NCBI GenBank assembly: GCA_027924645.1
Contig: BSBN01001687.1
Coordinates: 4,526,001-4,590,000 of the forward strand
Direction: 5' to 3'
DNA: 64,000 nt
From: Cunninghamia lanceolata
Taxonomy: Eukaryota; Streptophyta; Pinopsida; Cupressales; Cupressaceae
The position numbers and the translations under genes are program-made. Under the pieces are notes generated by a model. The model ran no database searches. It saw only the letters and a list, made by a program, of their open reading frames with translations, and had not been told where the DNA came from. This document shows positions 10,210 to 20,950 of this stretch, in pieces (position 1 is the stretch's first letter; every line of letters begins with the position of its first letter).

Positions 10210-12391
10210 TGACGCGTGCCATCTGTGATGGCGCTTTTTGATCAGTTTGATGATACCACCCGGGCCTAACTAGTGAGGATAGGGCTCTTGATAGCTGCGT
10301 CTATGCCAGTGCTGTGATTTCATAGAGCTCTAATTATTGCAGTTGTAGAGCGGTATCGACTAGAGACTTGTACATTTTTGCTCCCTACGAGCGAGATTAC
10401 TATCACTCTTGATGATGTTTATCGCATCCTCAAGCTACCTATTCATGGTTGGTGGGTGACATATGACACAAGGAGGGGACAAAGGGCCTTGATCAGATTG
10501 TTTGGCCGTGATCACTTGGCATTGTCAGCAGATGGCAGGGAGATGAGCTATGAGGGGACATTGGCGGCGGGTGCAGACCACTTTCCCTTATTCCTGTGCG
10601 CATTGATTGGTGGTGTAGTGATGCCCAATAGGAGGGGTAGGGGATTTCTAGTTGGCTGGGAGAGATGATCGAGGGGATGGTCAGACATGAGACCGTGTAT
10701 GCCTGGGGACCAGCGATGTTGGTGTAGCTCTATCATGAGATGCATACAGTTGTCTATCATTATGATTCAACTTTATTAGCTGGGGTTACTTTGTTGCATG
10801 TGTGGATCTGGGAGCATATTACAGTTACTCGGCTGAGATGTGGGTACTATCACCATCCATTCGAGGCCTTTATGTTCTTGTATTGGGATGCTAAGTACAC
10901 ATATACTGGACAAGTTCATTATTGGTGACGGGTGTTGGATAATGTCATTCAGGTTACCTAGCGACCCTACGTCAGAGTAGAGCCATGGCCAGATGATGAT
11001 GTGCACATGCCTTTTGCTTTCCAATAGCGCTACTTGATAGGTCGAGGAGACCATATGATTGACATGTATATACCGTCGCGAGTTATGCGACAGTTCAGGT
11101 TACGACAGGATGCCCCATAGCAGATGGCAATTTTTGCACGGATCTGTCGAGATGTCTGTTATTGGCCTGCAACAATACAGCCCCGGGTTGCTCTGGAGGA
11201 TTTTATGTCTTTGTAGCCATTGCAGTGGGATTGGCAGAGTATTGCCAGGGATGCAGGCACTACTCCTGCAAATGAGACATGGTGGCAGATGTGGTGATCG
11301 ACTCGGTTCACCGACCCAGCGGATGAGGTAGTCCCTGCAGAGGAGGTGGCGGGGTTAGGGGATGAGGAGTTTGAGGAGGATGGGGATGATGATTCCAACA
11401 GAGATGATTTCCTGGAGGAGGGTGAGGAGATTATTGCTGACTACCTCATGGAGGTTGGAGGGGATGGGGAGGAGAGAGAGATTGGTAGGGATGGGTAGTC
11501 AATGGATGTGCTAGCAGTAGTGGCAGCTAGACAGGTGCCCTAGCAGTAGGTACCTGTATAGCAGGTGCCTGTTGAGCAGGTTCATATTGGAGTGGTGCGA
11601 TGGTAGGGAGGACCTCGACGATGTGGGGGATAACCGAGGGTAGACAGGGGTGTTCTACCCCTACCATAGGTATTGCAGCAGCAGCAGGGCAGCAGGCAGA
11701 GGCAAGCCCTTCAAGGGTAGGTGAAGAGGCAGAGCTTTGAGGGCTGACATCTCGTCAGAGGCCTTGGAGTGGAGAGGAGGAGGAGGTTGAGACTCTACGG
11801 GCACATGTAGCCAACCTGTAGGAGGCTTTAGAGAGCTATGAGGCAGAGTTGCTGCAATTATGGGGCACAATGGTATTCTTAGATGGTTCAGATGGACAGG
11901 TGGCTGCATTGCAGGCATAGTTAGCCCAGGCTCAGGGTGATATAGTGGTTTTGAATGGAGAGTGGGATGCGGCACTTGCGAGGGCTTGATAGATAGAGGC
12001 TATGATGGGTAGCCTGCAGGCTTCAGGTGTTGGTATGGCCCCTGTTTTGACACTAATGTAGACACAGTTGTCTCAAGTATAGGGAGAGTTGCTAGAGGCC
12101 AGGGGACGGACGGATTATTATTGGGCCCTCTATCATGTGATCATGCCTACAGAGTAGCATGCACCAAGCTATAGTCAGGTTAGTGGATCCATAGTGTCTA
12201 GGTCACACAGATCTAGATCAGTTCAATCTGTCCAACAGGCGATGGGTCCCCCAGCAGGTTCCACAGGTTCAGGTTCGGCTGCAGCTGCAACCACAGCCAT
12301 AGACAGGACCACAACCACCACGAGGGCTAGGATCCCCCATTGCGTCAGAGAGAGGGTCCTCTATGTGATAGTGTACCATTTTGGCCCTTAG
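10210..12391 (+). pseudogene. Plant mobile domain (PMD, MAIN-like) ORF, antisense to gag-pol
   Basis: Plus-strand frames give VERYRLETCTFLLP, then ITITLDDVYRILKLPIHG (10340-10440). After one frameshift near 10670 they give YAWGPAML, LYHEMHTVVYH, LLHVWIWEHI and RVMRQFRLRQDAP (10690-11130), and later FTDPADEVV. These are hallmarks of the plant mobile domain / aminotransferase-like family, which occurs both in host proteins (MAIN, MAIL) and in transposons. The C-terminal part is acidic, then a Glu/Leu coiled-coil stretch near 11770-11990, then Ser/Thr/Arg-rich. Several stops interrupt it; most are TAG where Gln CAG would fit. It lies between integrase and 3' LTR in reverse orientation to the element, as antisense ORFs do in Tat elements. 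Confidence 0.8.
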
Positions 12392-13094
12392 AGGCATTGT
12401 ATCATGACATTATGTTTTTTGATGTATATATATTAGCGATGTATTTTTGGCGATGATGATTTATGAGATGATGCTTTTTGATGGCCTATTTGTTTATTTA
12501 TGATGGTTTTATATGATTATGATGATGCTTATGTTGATGGATGCAGTATGCTTTATGGATTATATGCTATGGATGTGTTGTGTTTATGCAATGTATGATT
12601 TTGATGTTATGGATGTACCTATTGATGTAATATGATGGATGTAATGATGGTTTACTTATTTTGATATATGCATGGTTTGTGATTTATGGACTATGATGTA
12701 TAATGCAAATAAATGTTCAGATTACTAAACATTTATTATGGATGTAAAATGTAATGCAATGGAAATGTATGTTTATCTTAATAAACACATGTTATGTATG
12801 GAAATATGGATATGCAACTAGATGTTTATAAAATACAGCTAAATGATTATGATTGTGATTATGCAATGTAACTAAGTGATTATGCTATGCAAGTAAATGT
12901 AACTAAATGATTATGAAATGATAAATGGAATGCAATGTGATGATAATGGAATGGAATGTAATGATTTATGATTTTAAAATGCACCTATGTGATTACAAAC
13001 TAAATGATTATGATATGCAATGTAAGTGGAATGTAATGATTTTTATGAAATTTCACTAAATGACTTTAAAGTGCACTTAAATGATTGCAAACTA
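12392..13094. repeat. Low-complexity ATG/AAATGAT-rich region
   Basis: No gene. The stretch is made of short degenerate repeats built on atgatg, atgcaa and aactaaatgattatg. The same texture resumes at 14211 after an inserted solo LTR. Confidence 0.6.
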
Positions 13095-14210
13095 TGTTGG
13101 CAAGAGACACCATGTGGCTTCATGAGTGTTGTCATTGATGGCAACAAAGTCCATCCCACTCATCCACAACACATAGTATGTCTATACTGGAAGTCTGATT
13201 GAAGAGTGTTTTGGTCCAGTGAACAAGAACGAAGCATGCATCAAGGTCCAACAATCAGGTCCGGATCTCTCAGAGGAAGTATCTCAGCAAAGTGCGGACT
13301 TGGGTAAGTCAAGAGGAGTACCATGACTACTACATTCCAGAGATTGAGCCTCCGGTGATGAAAGAGTGAAAAGATATGAGCACTTAAGTGTTGGGTTCCT
13401 GACAGGCAGAGTAGACTGAGGAAGAACTGACCGACAGAGCATCAGACCTTAATCTGGATGAGAAATTGATGATGGTCAAGCTATTTGAGGAATCATACAT
13501 GGTTGGCCGACATGTTTAATGGCCTCTATGTCTATGTTTTTGATACTCATCACATATTGAGGATGGATCCAGCTGACAGATCAGTATTTAGTAAATATCT
13601 TGAGTATTCCGGTTGCTGACTGGAAAGATGTTGAAATCCTTTGTGCGGATATATATACCAGATGGATTTCAGTATGAAGGTTTGTGTGTAGAATGAAAAT
13701 GTTTGAGGAAAGTCAGAGATAAGTGTGGAAGCAGTAATACAAGACTGGTATGTGACAGAACAACAACACTAAAATAGAGGAAGAATGAAGTGTAGCAGAT
13801 CAGTATATTGAGCCTAATCAGAACTGAACCTTAGCACCTGCAGATGCCTCTGATCAGTTCAAAGACCTGGTTACCTTCCTTAACTTTGTAGATAGTGAGT
13901 CTCTTGTAGGCAGTGTGCCTCTTGTGAGCAGTGTGCTCGGGTAGTGAGCCCTAATTGGCAAGTGCCATTTTGTACTTCTATTCTTTTAACAGAGAATACA
14001 ATCTTGGGTTAGTCACCTCATAGTTCTTCCCTTAACAGGGTTTTCCACGTAAAAATCCTTGTGTTATGTGTGTTGATTTCTTTTTTGCTCTCATGTTCAT
14101 GTACACTTATATGTTTTGATACTGCACTAATTGTTAAAGAAGAAAAGAAAGTTAAATAATTAAGATAACTGATTCACCCACCCTCTTAGTTATCCACCTT
14201 ATTTCCAACA
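13095..14210 (+). mobile_element. Solo LTR (1,116 bp) of the 43.7-57.4 kb element family
   Basis: Begins TGTTGGCAAGAGACACC and ends TTTCCAACA, flanked by AACTA (13090-13094) and AATTA (14211-14215), a 5-bp target-site duplication with one change. The sequence matches, in reverse complement, the LTRs at 43672-44767 and 56365-57448 over their whole length, including the TGGCAACAAAG and TTTTCCACGTAAAAATCC parts. No internal region is present, so an element inserted here and its LTRs recombined. Confidence 0.9.
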
Positions 14211-14440
14211 AATTAAATGATATATGAGATGCAACTAAATGATATGTGAGATGTAAACTAAATGATTCTAAAAATGCACCTAAATAAAATGCAAATTAAA
14301 TGATATATGATATGCAACTAAATGATATGTAAGATGTAAACTAAATGATTCTAAAAATGCACCTAAATAAAATGCAAATTAAATGATGTGTGAGATGCAA
14401 ACTAGGTGATATGTGAGATGCCAACTAGGTGATATGTGAG
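14211..14440. repeat. 83-bp tandem repeat inside the Tat-like element
   Basis: The string atgtaaactaaatgattcta starts at 14251 and again at 14334, a period of 83 bp. The same units then decay into shorter actaggtgatatgtgagatg repeats. No coding. Confidence 0.75.
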
Positions 14441-16250
14441 ATGGTTAAGTCTTGATACACATGATGTTCTTTGTTGGACCCTGGGTGGTCAGGCTATGTG
14501 ACAGGGGAATAGGGGGGTAGGATAAAGGTGGACAGATATGGTTGGCCGCGGATAGATTAGGAGGGGGGGTGGGATGGTTAATGAGGGAGTTACTAGATCA
14601 TGAAACACCACGTCATTGAGGGGGGATTTACTTTGGCTCAGGATGTGTTGAGTGAGAATGAGTTGGAGGAGTGGGATTAGTGAGGGGATTTTGAAGGGGG
14701 GAATAGGCTAGGTGATTAAGAAGTCTAGGGCCAGATGGTATAGTTGAATAAATGATTAGGATGATGATTTGAGCTAGTAACAGTAGTTGCATAACATTAA
14801 TTGAGAGCATTTCTTAGTTTATTATAGCAATGTAGGATATAGTTCACAAAGGTATGAGAGGACCTAGGTGATGATATATATTGCATGGACTAGACCCGCA
14901 AACAATAGGGTGATTTCATGCATACCCAAGGTAGTATAACCTTGCCTGTCCTAGGAAGGGGACTCATAGCGATGAGTGCTAATAGTACATATAAGGTATT
15001 AATGCCTATATATGCAAATGAGGCACATCACACTAGAACCGATCCAGGCTTCAAGATATGAATACTATTCTTGGAGTAATGAAACCAACCCACAAGCACA
15101 GCATACAGAAACAATGACCATGTCTACTCCAGGGGTTGTTTGCCACTTACCATGATATAATGAGATCAAGGTAGTGTTGGAAATGACCTAGAGTGAGACA
15201 AAAAGATAAAAATCAATAATCAAAAAGACCAACAAAAAGATACAAATAGCCTTTGTGTGCTCTTGCCAAGAGACGTGATGACAGATTCTTATCCATTGTA
15301 GGAATGATATATCCTAAGATGCGAATCAGTTGGATTTGGTTGGATAATTTTTGAAAGGTGGGCAAAAGGCTAGTCAAGCCATGTGTGGGATTATAGTTGG
15401 TATGTTGATTGATGATTTTTGCGTTAGGGACCATGCTTCAAGTGTATGCTTAGCGTGTGTATCATTTATTGGGTCTAGCAAGCTCAGTGAATGGGGACCA
15501 TCCAAACGGGTTGGATGGGTACATCTTATGTACCTGAGTACTAGATACTTCTTTCGTATTCCAGACTACCTACATACCCTGTGTCCAAGGGATCAAGGTA
15601 CTTTCAAGATGCGGGCAAAATGAATATGTAGTTCTAGCATGACTTGAAGATGTGGGAATGGTTTTAGGATGGGTGTGATGTTGAGAATTGATGGGTGTTG
15701 ATGGTCACGAGTTATGGTGAGATTGATGTATGGGGGTGTTTTGTAGTGAATTGTTAGGAAGGATTTTTTGGATTTTGGTGATGTTCTATTATTTTTGGAT
15801 TTTTTTTATTTTCTATTGTTTTTAGATTTTTAGATTTTTTATTATTTTTTGATTTTTTGATTTTCAGTTGTTTTTTGATTTTTTGATTTTCTATTGTACA
15901 TAAAGAAGCTTACAAGGATCCTCATTCCATAAGTTAGCCTTGGGTGGGATACTGTGGGGTGGGTGAGAGGACTTGATGTTTCATAATTCCAAGCCATGGG
16001 ATGCATGCAATATGGAGTGTTGTGACAGAAAGAGGACTTATTAGATGGTAGAACTGGCCACTACACATGGCGCCTGAAATAGGTTTTCACCATGGTACCA
16101 ATCCAAGGCATCACTGAAGTGATTTTCACCATTGGAAGTCTTTACTGCACTCTGGTTTTTCTTTATTTTTTTAATTTTTTGATTTTTTTTATTTTTTGAT
16201 TGGGGTATTCAATGGGTTATGCATAGAATTTCTTCAGGTGTAGAATGTTC
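14441..16250. other. Non-coding 3' region of the Tat-like element
   Basis: I see no gene. Short plus and minus ORFs (for example 15351-15623 plus and 15434-15213 minus) show no family motif. 15770-15900 and 16150-16200 are T-rich low-complexity DNA made of gattttttgatttt runs. Integrase coding begins to the right. Confidence 0.55.
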
Positions 16251-17457
16251 ATAGGCTCATTTAGAGGCTACCCCTCAGGTGTTGCAAGCTGGTATGCTCC
16301 TGATCCATAGTTGGCTGTGATGACATAAGGTCCTAGCCAATTAGGCTTGAATTTTCCTTTCTTAGGGTGCTCCTGCAAGTTTTTCTAATTTTCCATAAGG
16401 ACAAGGTCACCTACTTCAAATTTTTGGTTTCTGATTCTCTTGTGGTGGCTTCTTCTGAGGTGATTTTGATAGGCTTACAGTTGATTCAATGCATCCAGAC
16501 ATTTCTCATCTAGTAATTCCAACTGATGCAACCTTGCGACTCGGTATTCCTCATCATTGATTATATTTTGCAGAGATACTCTTAGGGATGGGAGCTCGAC
16601 CTCAATAGGCAGAATGGCTACAGATCCAAATACAAGGGAATATGGAGTGGCTCCTGTGGGGGTACGGATGCTTGTGTAATAGGCCCATAGGGCGGGGTTG
16701 AGATGGAGGTGCCATTCATGGATGGCTTCATTAACCATTTTCTTTAGAATGTGAAGGATGGTTTTATTTGAAGCTTCTGCTTGGCCATTTCCTTGAGATT
16801 AATATGGAGTGGAGAAGTGGTGTTTGATTTGGAATTTTTTGCACAAAGTGCGGACTTCCTGGTTCTTGAATGGCTTTCCATTATCAATGATGATGGAATG
16901 AGGGATACCATAACAACATATGATATAATGGAGGATGAAATTGGATATCTGGGTTCCAGTGGTGAAGGTGAGTGGTATTGCTTCCACCCACTTGGTGAAG
17001 TACTCGGTAGCTGTGATGATGAACTTATGGCCATTAGATGATGGTGGATGTATTTTGCCTATGAGGTTGAGCCCCCATTGTGCGTGAATGAGATCTCCAT
17101 GCTATTGACATGGTAGGCATTTTTTTATAAACCAGTAGGCATCTCGTTCTATGGTTGGCCAATAGTATCCAGTCCTCAGGATCTTTTTAGCAAGAGTGGG
17201 TCCACTTGAATGTGCCCCATAGATGCTCACATGTCCTTTTGCAAGGCCACTTCAGCTTCCCTAGTGTCTAAACATTGTAAAAGAATTCCATCAAGACTCC
17301 TTTTGTATAGGGTATCTCTTAAAAGGGTGAAGTGGGAGGCTCGGCGAATGAAAGATTTTTGTTGTGAGGTGGATAGGTTAGGAGGGATGATGTTATAATG
17401 GAGATATAGATAGATTTCTTGATACCACGGGGATAGGGGACCAATGACTTCGCACAC
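16250..17457 (-). pseudogene. Integrase domain of the Tat-like element
   Basis: Frames at 17457-17227, 16987-16799 and 16738-16475 carry the gypsy integrase. Visible parts are the sequence before the zinc-binding region (LRDTLYKRSLDGILLQCL), the catalytic core (HYIICCYGIPHSIIIDNGKPF, holding the second catalytic Asp), GNGQAEASNKTI with the catalytic Glu, and the C-terminal ATPYSLVFGSVAILPIEVELPSLR. Further left, near 16430-16290, NQKFEVGDLVLMEN and WLGPYVITANYGSGAYQL mark the DNA-binding tail. The enzyme would join element DNA to the host chromosome. A frameshift near 17100 and several stops make it non-functional. Confidence 0.85.
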
Positions 17458-17463
17458 TAGCTC

Positions 17464-18178
17464 CTATTGGGGAACATCATATGTTGGAATAGGGAGTTCT
17501 TCTATCAGGAATTCACACTTCTTGATGTCTTTCTTCATGTCGACCAGGGATCCGATGGTGGCCATGGCATTTGCAGCTTTGTTGTTTAGCCTGGGGATTT
17601 GTTCGAAGTGGATGTCACTGAAATAGTCTTTAAAGTCATTGCCCAGCTTTTTATAAGGCAGGAGTTTATCATCCTTGGTCTTGTACTCATTATTTACTTG
17701 CCGGATGACTAGTTGAGAGTCTCCATACACAGTCAACTTCTCAATTCTCCATTTGATTGCCATTCGGAGACCTGTGATAAGGGCCTCTTACTCTGCCACG
17801 TTGTTTGTACATTGGAATGTAATTTTGAATGACTTGGGGATGGTGTCACCCTGAGGGGTTACAAACAAGATGCCTGCCCCAGAGCCTCTGTGTGTATGAC
17901 CCATCAAAGTACATTTTCCATGTTTCTGTTGCTGGTGCTATTGTCAAGATGGCTTCATCAGGGAACTTTGCTAGTGTAGGATATTCTGTAGGAATGGGTG
18001 CTTCAGCCAGTTGATCAGTGATAACCTGTCCTTTGATGGCTCTTCTCTTAGTATATTCAATGTCAAATTCAGTGAGGATCATGACCCATTTTTCCATTCT
18101 CCCAGTAAGAGCAGCTTTGTTTAGCAGATATTTTAGTGGATCGATCTTGGCAATGAGCTGAGTTTTGTGGTTGAACAT
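17464..18178 (-). pseudogene. RNase H domain of the Tat-like element
   Basis: MYFDGSYTQR near 17900 carries the first catalytic Asp of RNase H. LTVYGDSQLVIRQV near 17700 carries another catalytic Asp, and IPRLNNKAANAMATIGS near 17570 is the conserved end. The upstream part (from 18178) holds PLKYLLNKAALTGRMEKW, the connection typical of Ty3/gypsy. The domain would degrade the RNA strand of the hybrid during replication. One frameshift near 17850 separates the first motif from the rest. Confidence 0.87.
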
Positions 18179-18299
18179 GTAGTGTCTTAGTTTTTGTGAA
18201 GTAAAGACTAGGGCTAGACATGCTCGTTTAATTGGTGTATAGTTTAGCTCATAGGATATTAGGGTGCGGCTGATGTAATATATGGCTCTTTCTTTCCCT

Positions 18300-19360
18300 T
18301 TCTCATTGTGCTATGCTAATAAGGCTCCAATAGCTATTTCTGTTGCTGAAATGTATAATAGGAGGGGTTCTCCTTGCCTTAGTGGAGTTAGAATAGGAGG
18401 ATTAGCTAGGTATTCTTTGATTTGGTCAAATGCATCTTGACACTGTGTGTTCCAGACAAAAGCTGTATCCTTTTTGAGTAGATGCTGGAATGGTTGACAT
18501 TTATCGGCAAGTTGAGCCATAAACTGACAAATGGACTAGAGTTTCCCTTGCAGACTTCTTAGTTGTTTTAGGGTTTTTGGAGGAGGCATTTCAATGATGG
18601 CTTTGACTTTTGTGGGATCTACCTCAATTCCCCTTCTGGAGATTATGTATCCCAAAATGTTTTTGGAGGTGACCCCGAAGACACATTTCTTTAGATTCAA
18701 GTGAACATTGTATTGCTCTAGTCGGTCAAAGATCTTTGCTACTACATCTAGGTGTTCCTCTCTTGTGATTTTCCTATCAAGTCATCCACATAGTCTTCCA
18801 TGATGTGGTGGAAAAGATCATGGAAGATGATAGTCATGGCTCGTTAGTATGTGGCTCCAGCATTCTTTAGGCCAAAAGGCATTACCACCCAGCAGTACGT
18901 CCCCCATGGACATATGAAGGCTGTCTTATGTTGGTCCTCTTCTATGATCTAGATTTGGTTATACCCTGAAAAACCATCCATGAGGGATAACATCTCGTGT
19001 CCTACCGTAAGATCCACTATCATGTCAATGTTTGGTAAAGGGAAGTCATCCTTCGGGTAGGCTTTGTTAAGATCTCAGAAGTCGATGTAGCAGCAGATTC
19101 GACCATTAGGCTTGGCTACTGGTACTAGGTTGGAAACCCATTCGGGATAATCAGTTGGGCGGATGAACCCAACATCCAGTAGTTTCTTTAATTCTGCCTT
19201 GACTAGGAGGGCCACCTGAGAGTTCATTTTTCTGAGCTTCTGTTTCACTAGTTTTACATCAGGCCATACTGCAAGGTGATGGATGACCAAAGCAGGATCG
19301 AGACCTGGCATGTCTACATAAGTCCACGCAAAGTTGTGATTTCTACATTTGAAGAAGGCT
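18300..19360 (-). pseudogene. Reverse transcriptase domain of the Tat-like element
   Basis: The frame runs from PEWVSNLVPVAKPNGRICCYIDF (about 19140-19077) through [53 protein letters not shown], and EDYVDD at 18781-18792, which holds the catalytic Asp pair. The thumb region continues at 18520-18311 with QPFQHLLKKD and ILTPLRQGEPLLLYIS. This order and wording are those of plant Ty3/gypsy reverse transcriptases. Stops occur at several Gln positions (for example in FSGYNQI*I and ALLA*HNEKG), and a frameshift lies between 19075 and 18520. Confidence 0.9.
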
Positions 19361-20136
19361 AAGAAGTTTTCTTGCTCTACTGCACTGAGAGATTCTACCT
19401 TGAAGGTGATTTTTGGCTCTTCTTCCATCCCAAGATTCATCTCTTGAGCTGGCTCTACCAGGACGGGTGATCTATTGGGATATACCTTGTCTATCTCAAG
19501 AAGGCCCATGCTTCCATCTCCTAGTGCCTCGTGGAGGTTTTCACTAGGAGATACATAATTTATTTTTACTTTTTTGGGATTTGACACTGCCGCGGAGTGA
19601 TTTTCAGCATCAGGGATATGTTTGATTTTTATATTTTTGTGACTGGAAGCAGGGGTTGTCTCCTTGAAATAGGTAGCCATATCAAGTTTCATGATGTATC
19701 CTGCTCTATGGTCTCTCAGGGGGAAGTGATCTCTAACCCCCATCATTTCAGTGATGGCTTCATCGTATGGTGCTACGTCGAAGACAAGAGGTCCCTGTTG
19801 GTCCCAGTCTATGAGGTCTGGGTATACAAGGGGTAGATTATTGGATGATGACGTTAGGGTGGTGACTATGTATATGGTACATATGGACCAGTTGACGAAT
19901 TCGGCGAAGTCACTAAAGGAGTCTTGATGGCCTGTTTCATTGACATTATCGACTTCAAGGGAGACCGTAGTGACCTCGGCTAGGATACATTCGTTGGTAG
20001 TGAGGATACATTGTTGTTGACCATATCCTAACCCTTGAGTATAAGGATTTCTTGTCACTTGGACTAGTTCCACGATCCTTTGTTCATTAAGGCCGATACC
20101 ACCTTGTCCTTTATAGCCCATGTTTTTGACAATTTT
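19361..20136 (-). pseudogene. Linker between protease and reverse transcriptase, Tat-like element
   Basis: Part of the open frame 20121-19075. It has no catalytic motif. It contains an acidic, variable linker and, near 19330, FKCRNHNFAWTYVDMPGLDP. This is the conserved lead-in to gypsy reverse transcriptase (normally ...DVFAWSYEDMPGLDP...). Confidence 0.75.
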
Positions 20137-20950
20137 TTACTCTTTACCATAGATCTCTGTTGGTATTGTGGGAACTTCTTGCTCAGTCTCTTCATCTTTA
20201 TATAGCCAGGATGATATGTCTTCAAGCACATCTTGATCTAGGAGATGTTTCCTCTCAAAGGTATGTGATGGTTTGCATTTGATGACAACTGTATTGGTTG
20301 CTTCTTTCTTTGGGATGCCAAACATTTTAGGGTTGGGCAATGTGTCCACACAAAAGGTACCATGTAGGTTGTATTCCCCACATCCCATGTCACTAAGCTT
20401 GATCTTGACCTTGAGTGGTGGCAATGTTGGTGGGGTTAATGTATGAGGTGGATGTTGTGGGATTAGCTGTTGTGATGGATTTGTTATACGGACAGAAGGT
20501 GTGGTCATGGCCTTCCAAGAAACTGTAGTATTGGAAGGGGCGAGGGTCGACATAGAAAGTTACTTTTGTGCCATTGTGAGGGAACTTTAGGCATTGATGG
20601 AATGTAGAGGGGACCGCTTGCATGGCATGGATCCACGGTCGGCCGAGGAGAATGTTGTAAGGGAGATCAAGATCAAGGGCTTGACATTTTGTTTCCATTA
20701 TCTTTTGTCCCACTTGAATAGGGAGCTTGATAGTACCCTCAAATAGTCGTTCAGTGTCATCATACCCTTTGATTGTTATGCACTCACTGGTGTCTACAAC
20801 CACATCCGAGTATCCCAAGTGTTTTAGTAATTTAAGAGTGCAAATGTTTAGGTTGAAGCCACCATCTATTAAGACTCTCTTGATGATATGCTTGTGGATG
20901 TGGACTTCAATGTGTAAGGCATCATTATGTAAGTGTTTTGAAGCAGGGAG
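20137..20950 (-). pseudogene. Aspartic protease region of the Tat-like element
   Basis: RVLIDGGFNLNIC near 20850 matches the retropepsin active-site region, where LIDGGS is usual; the catalytic Asp is kept and the Ser is Phe. LPYNILLGRPWIHAMQAVPSTFHQ near 20650-20600 is the conserved C-terminal ILGRPW motif. The protease would cut the gag-pol polyprotein. A frameshift near 20500 joins it to the next open frame. Confidence 0.85.
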
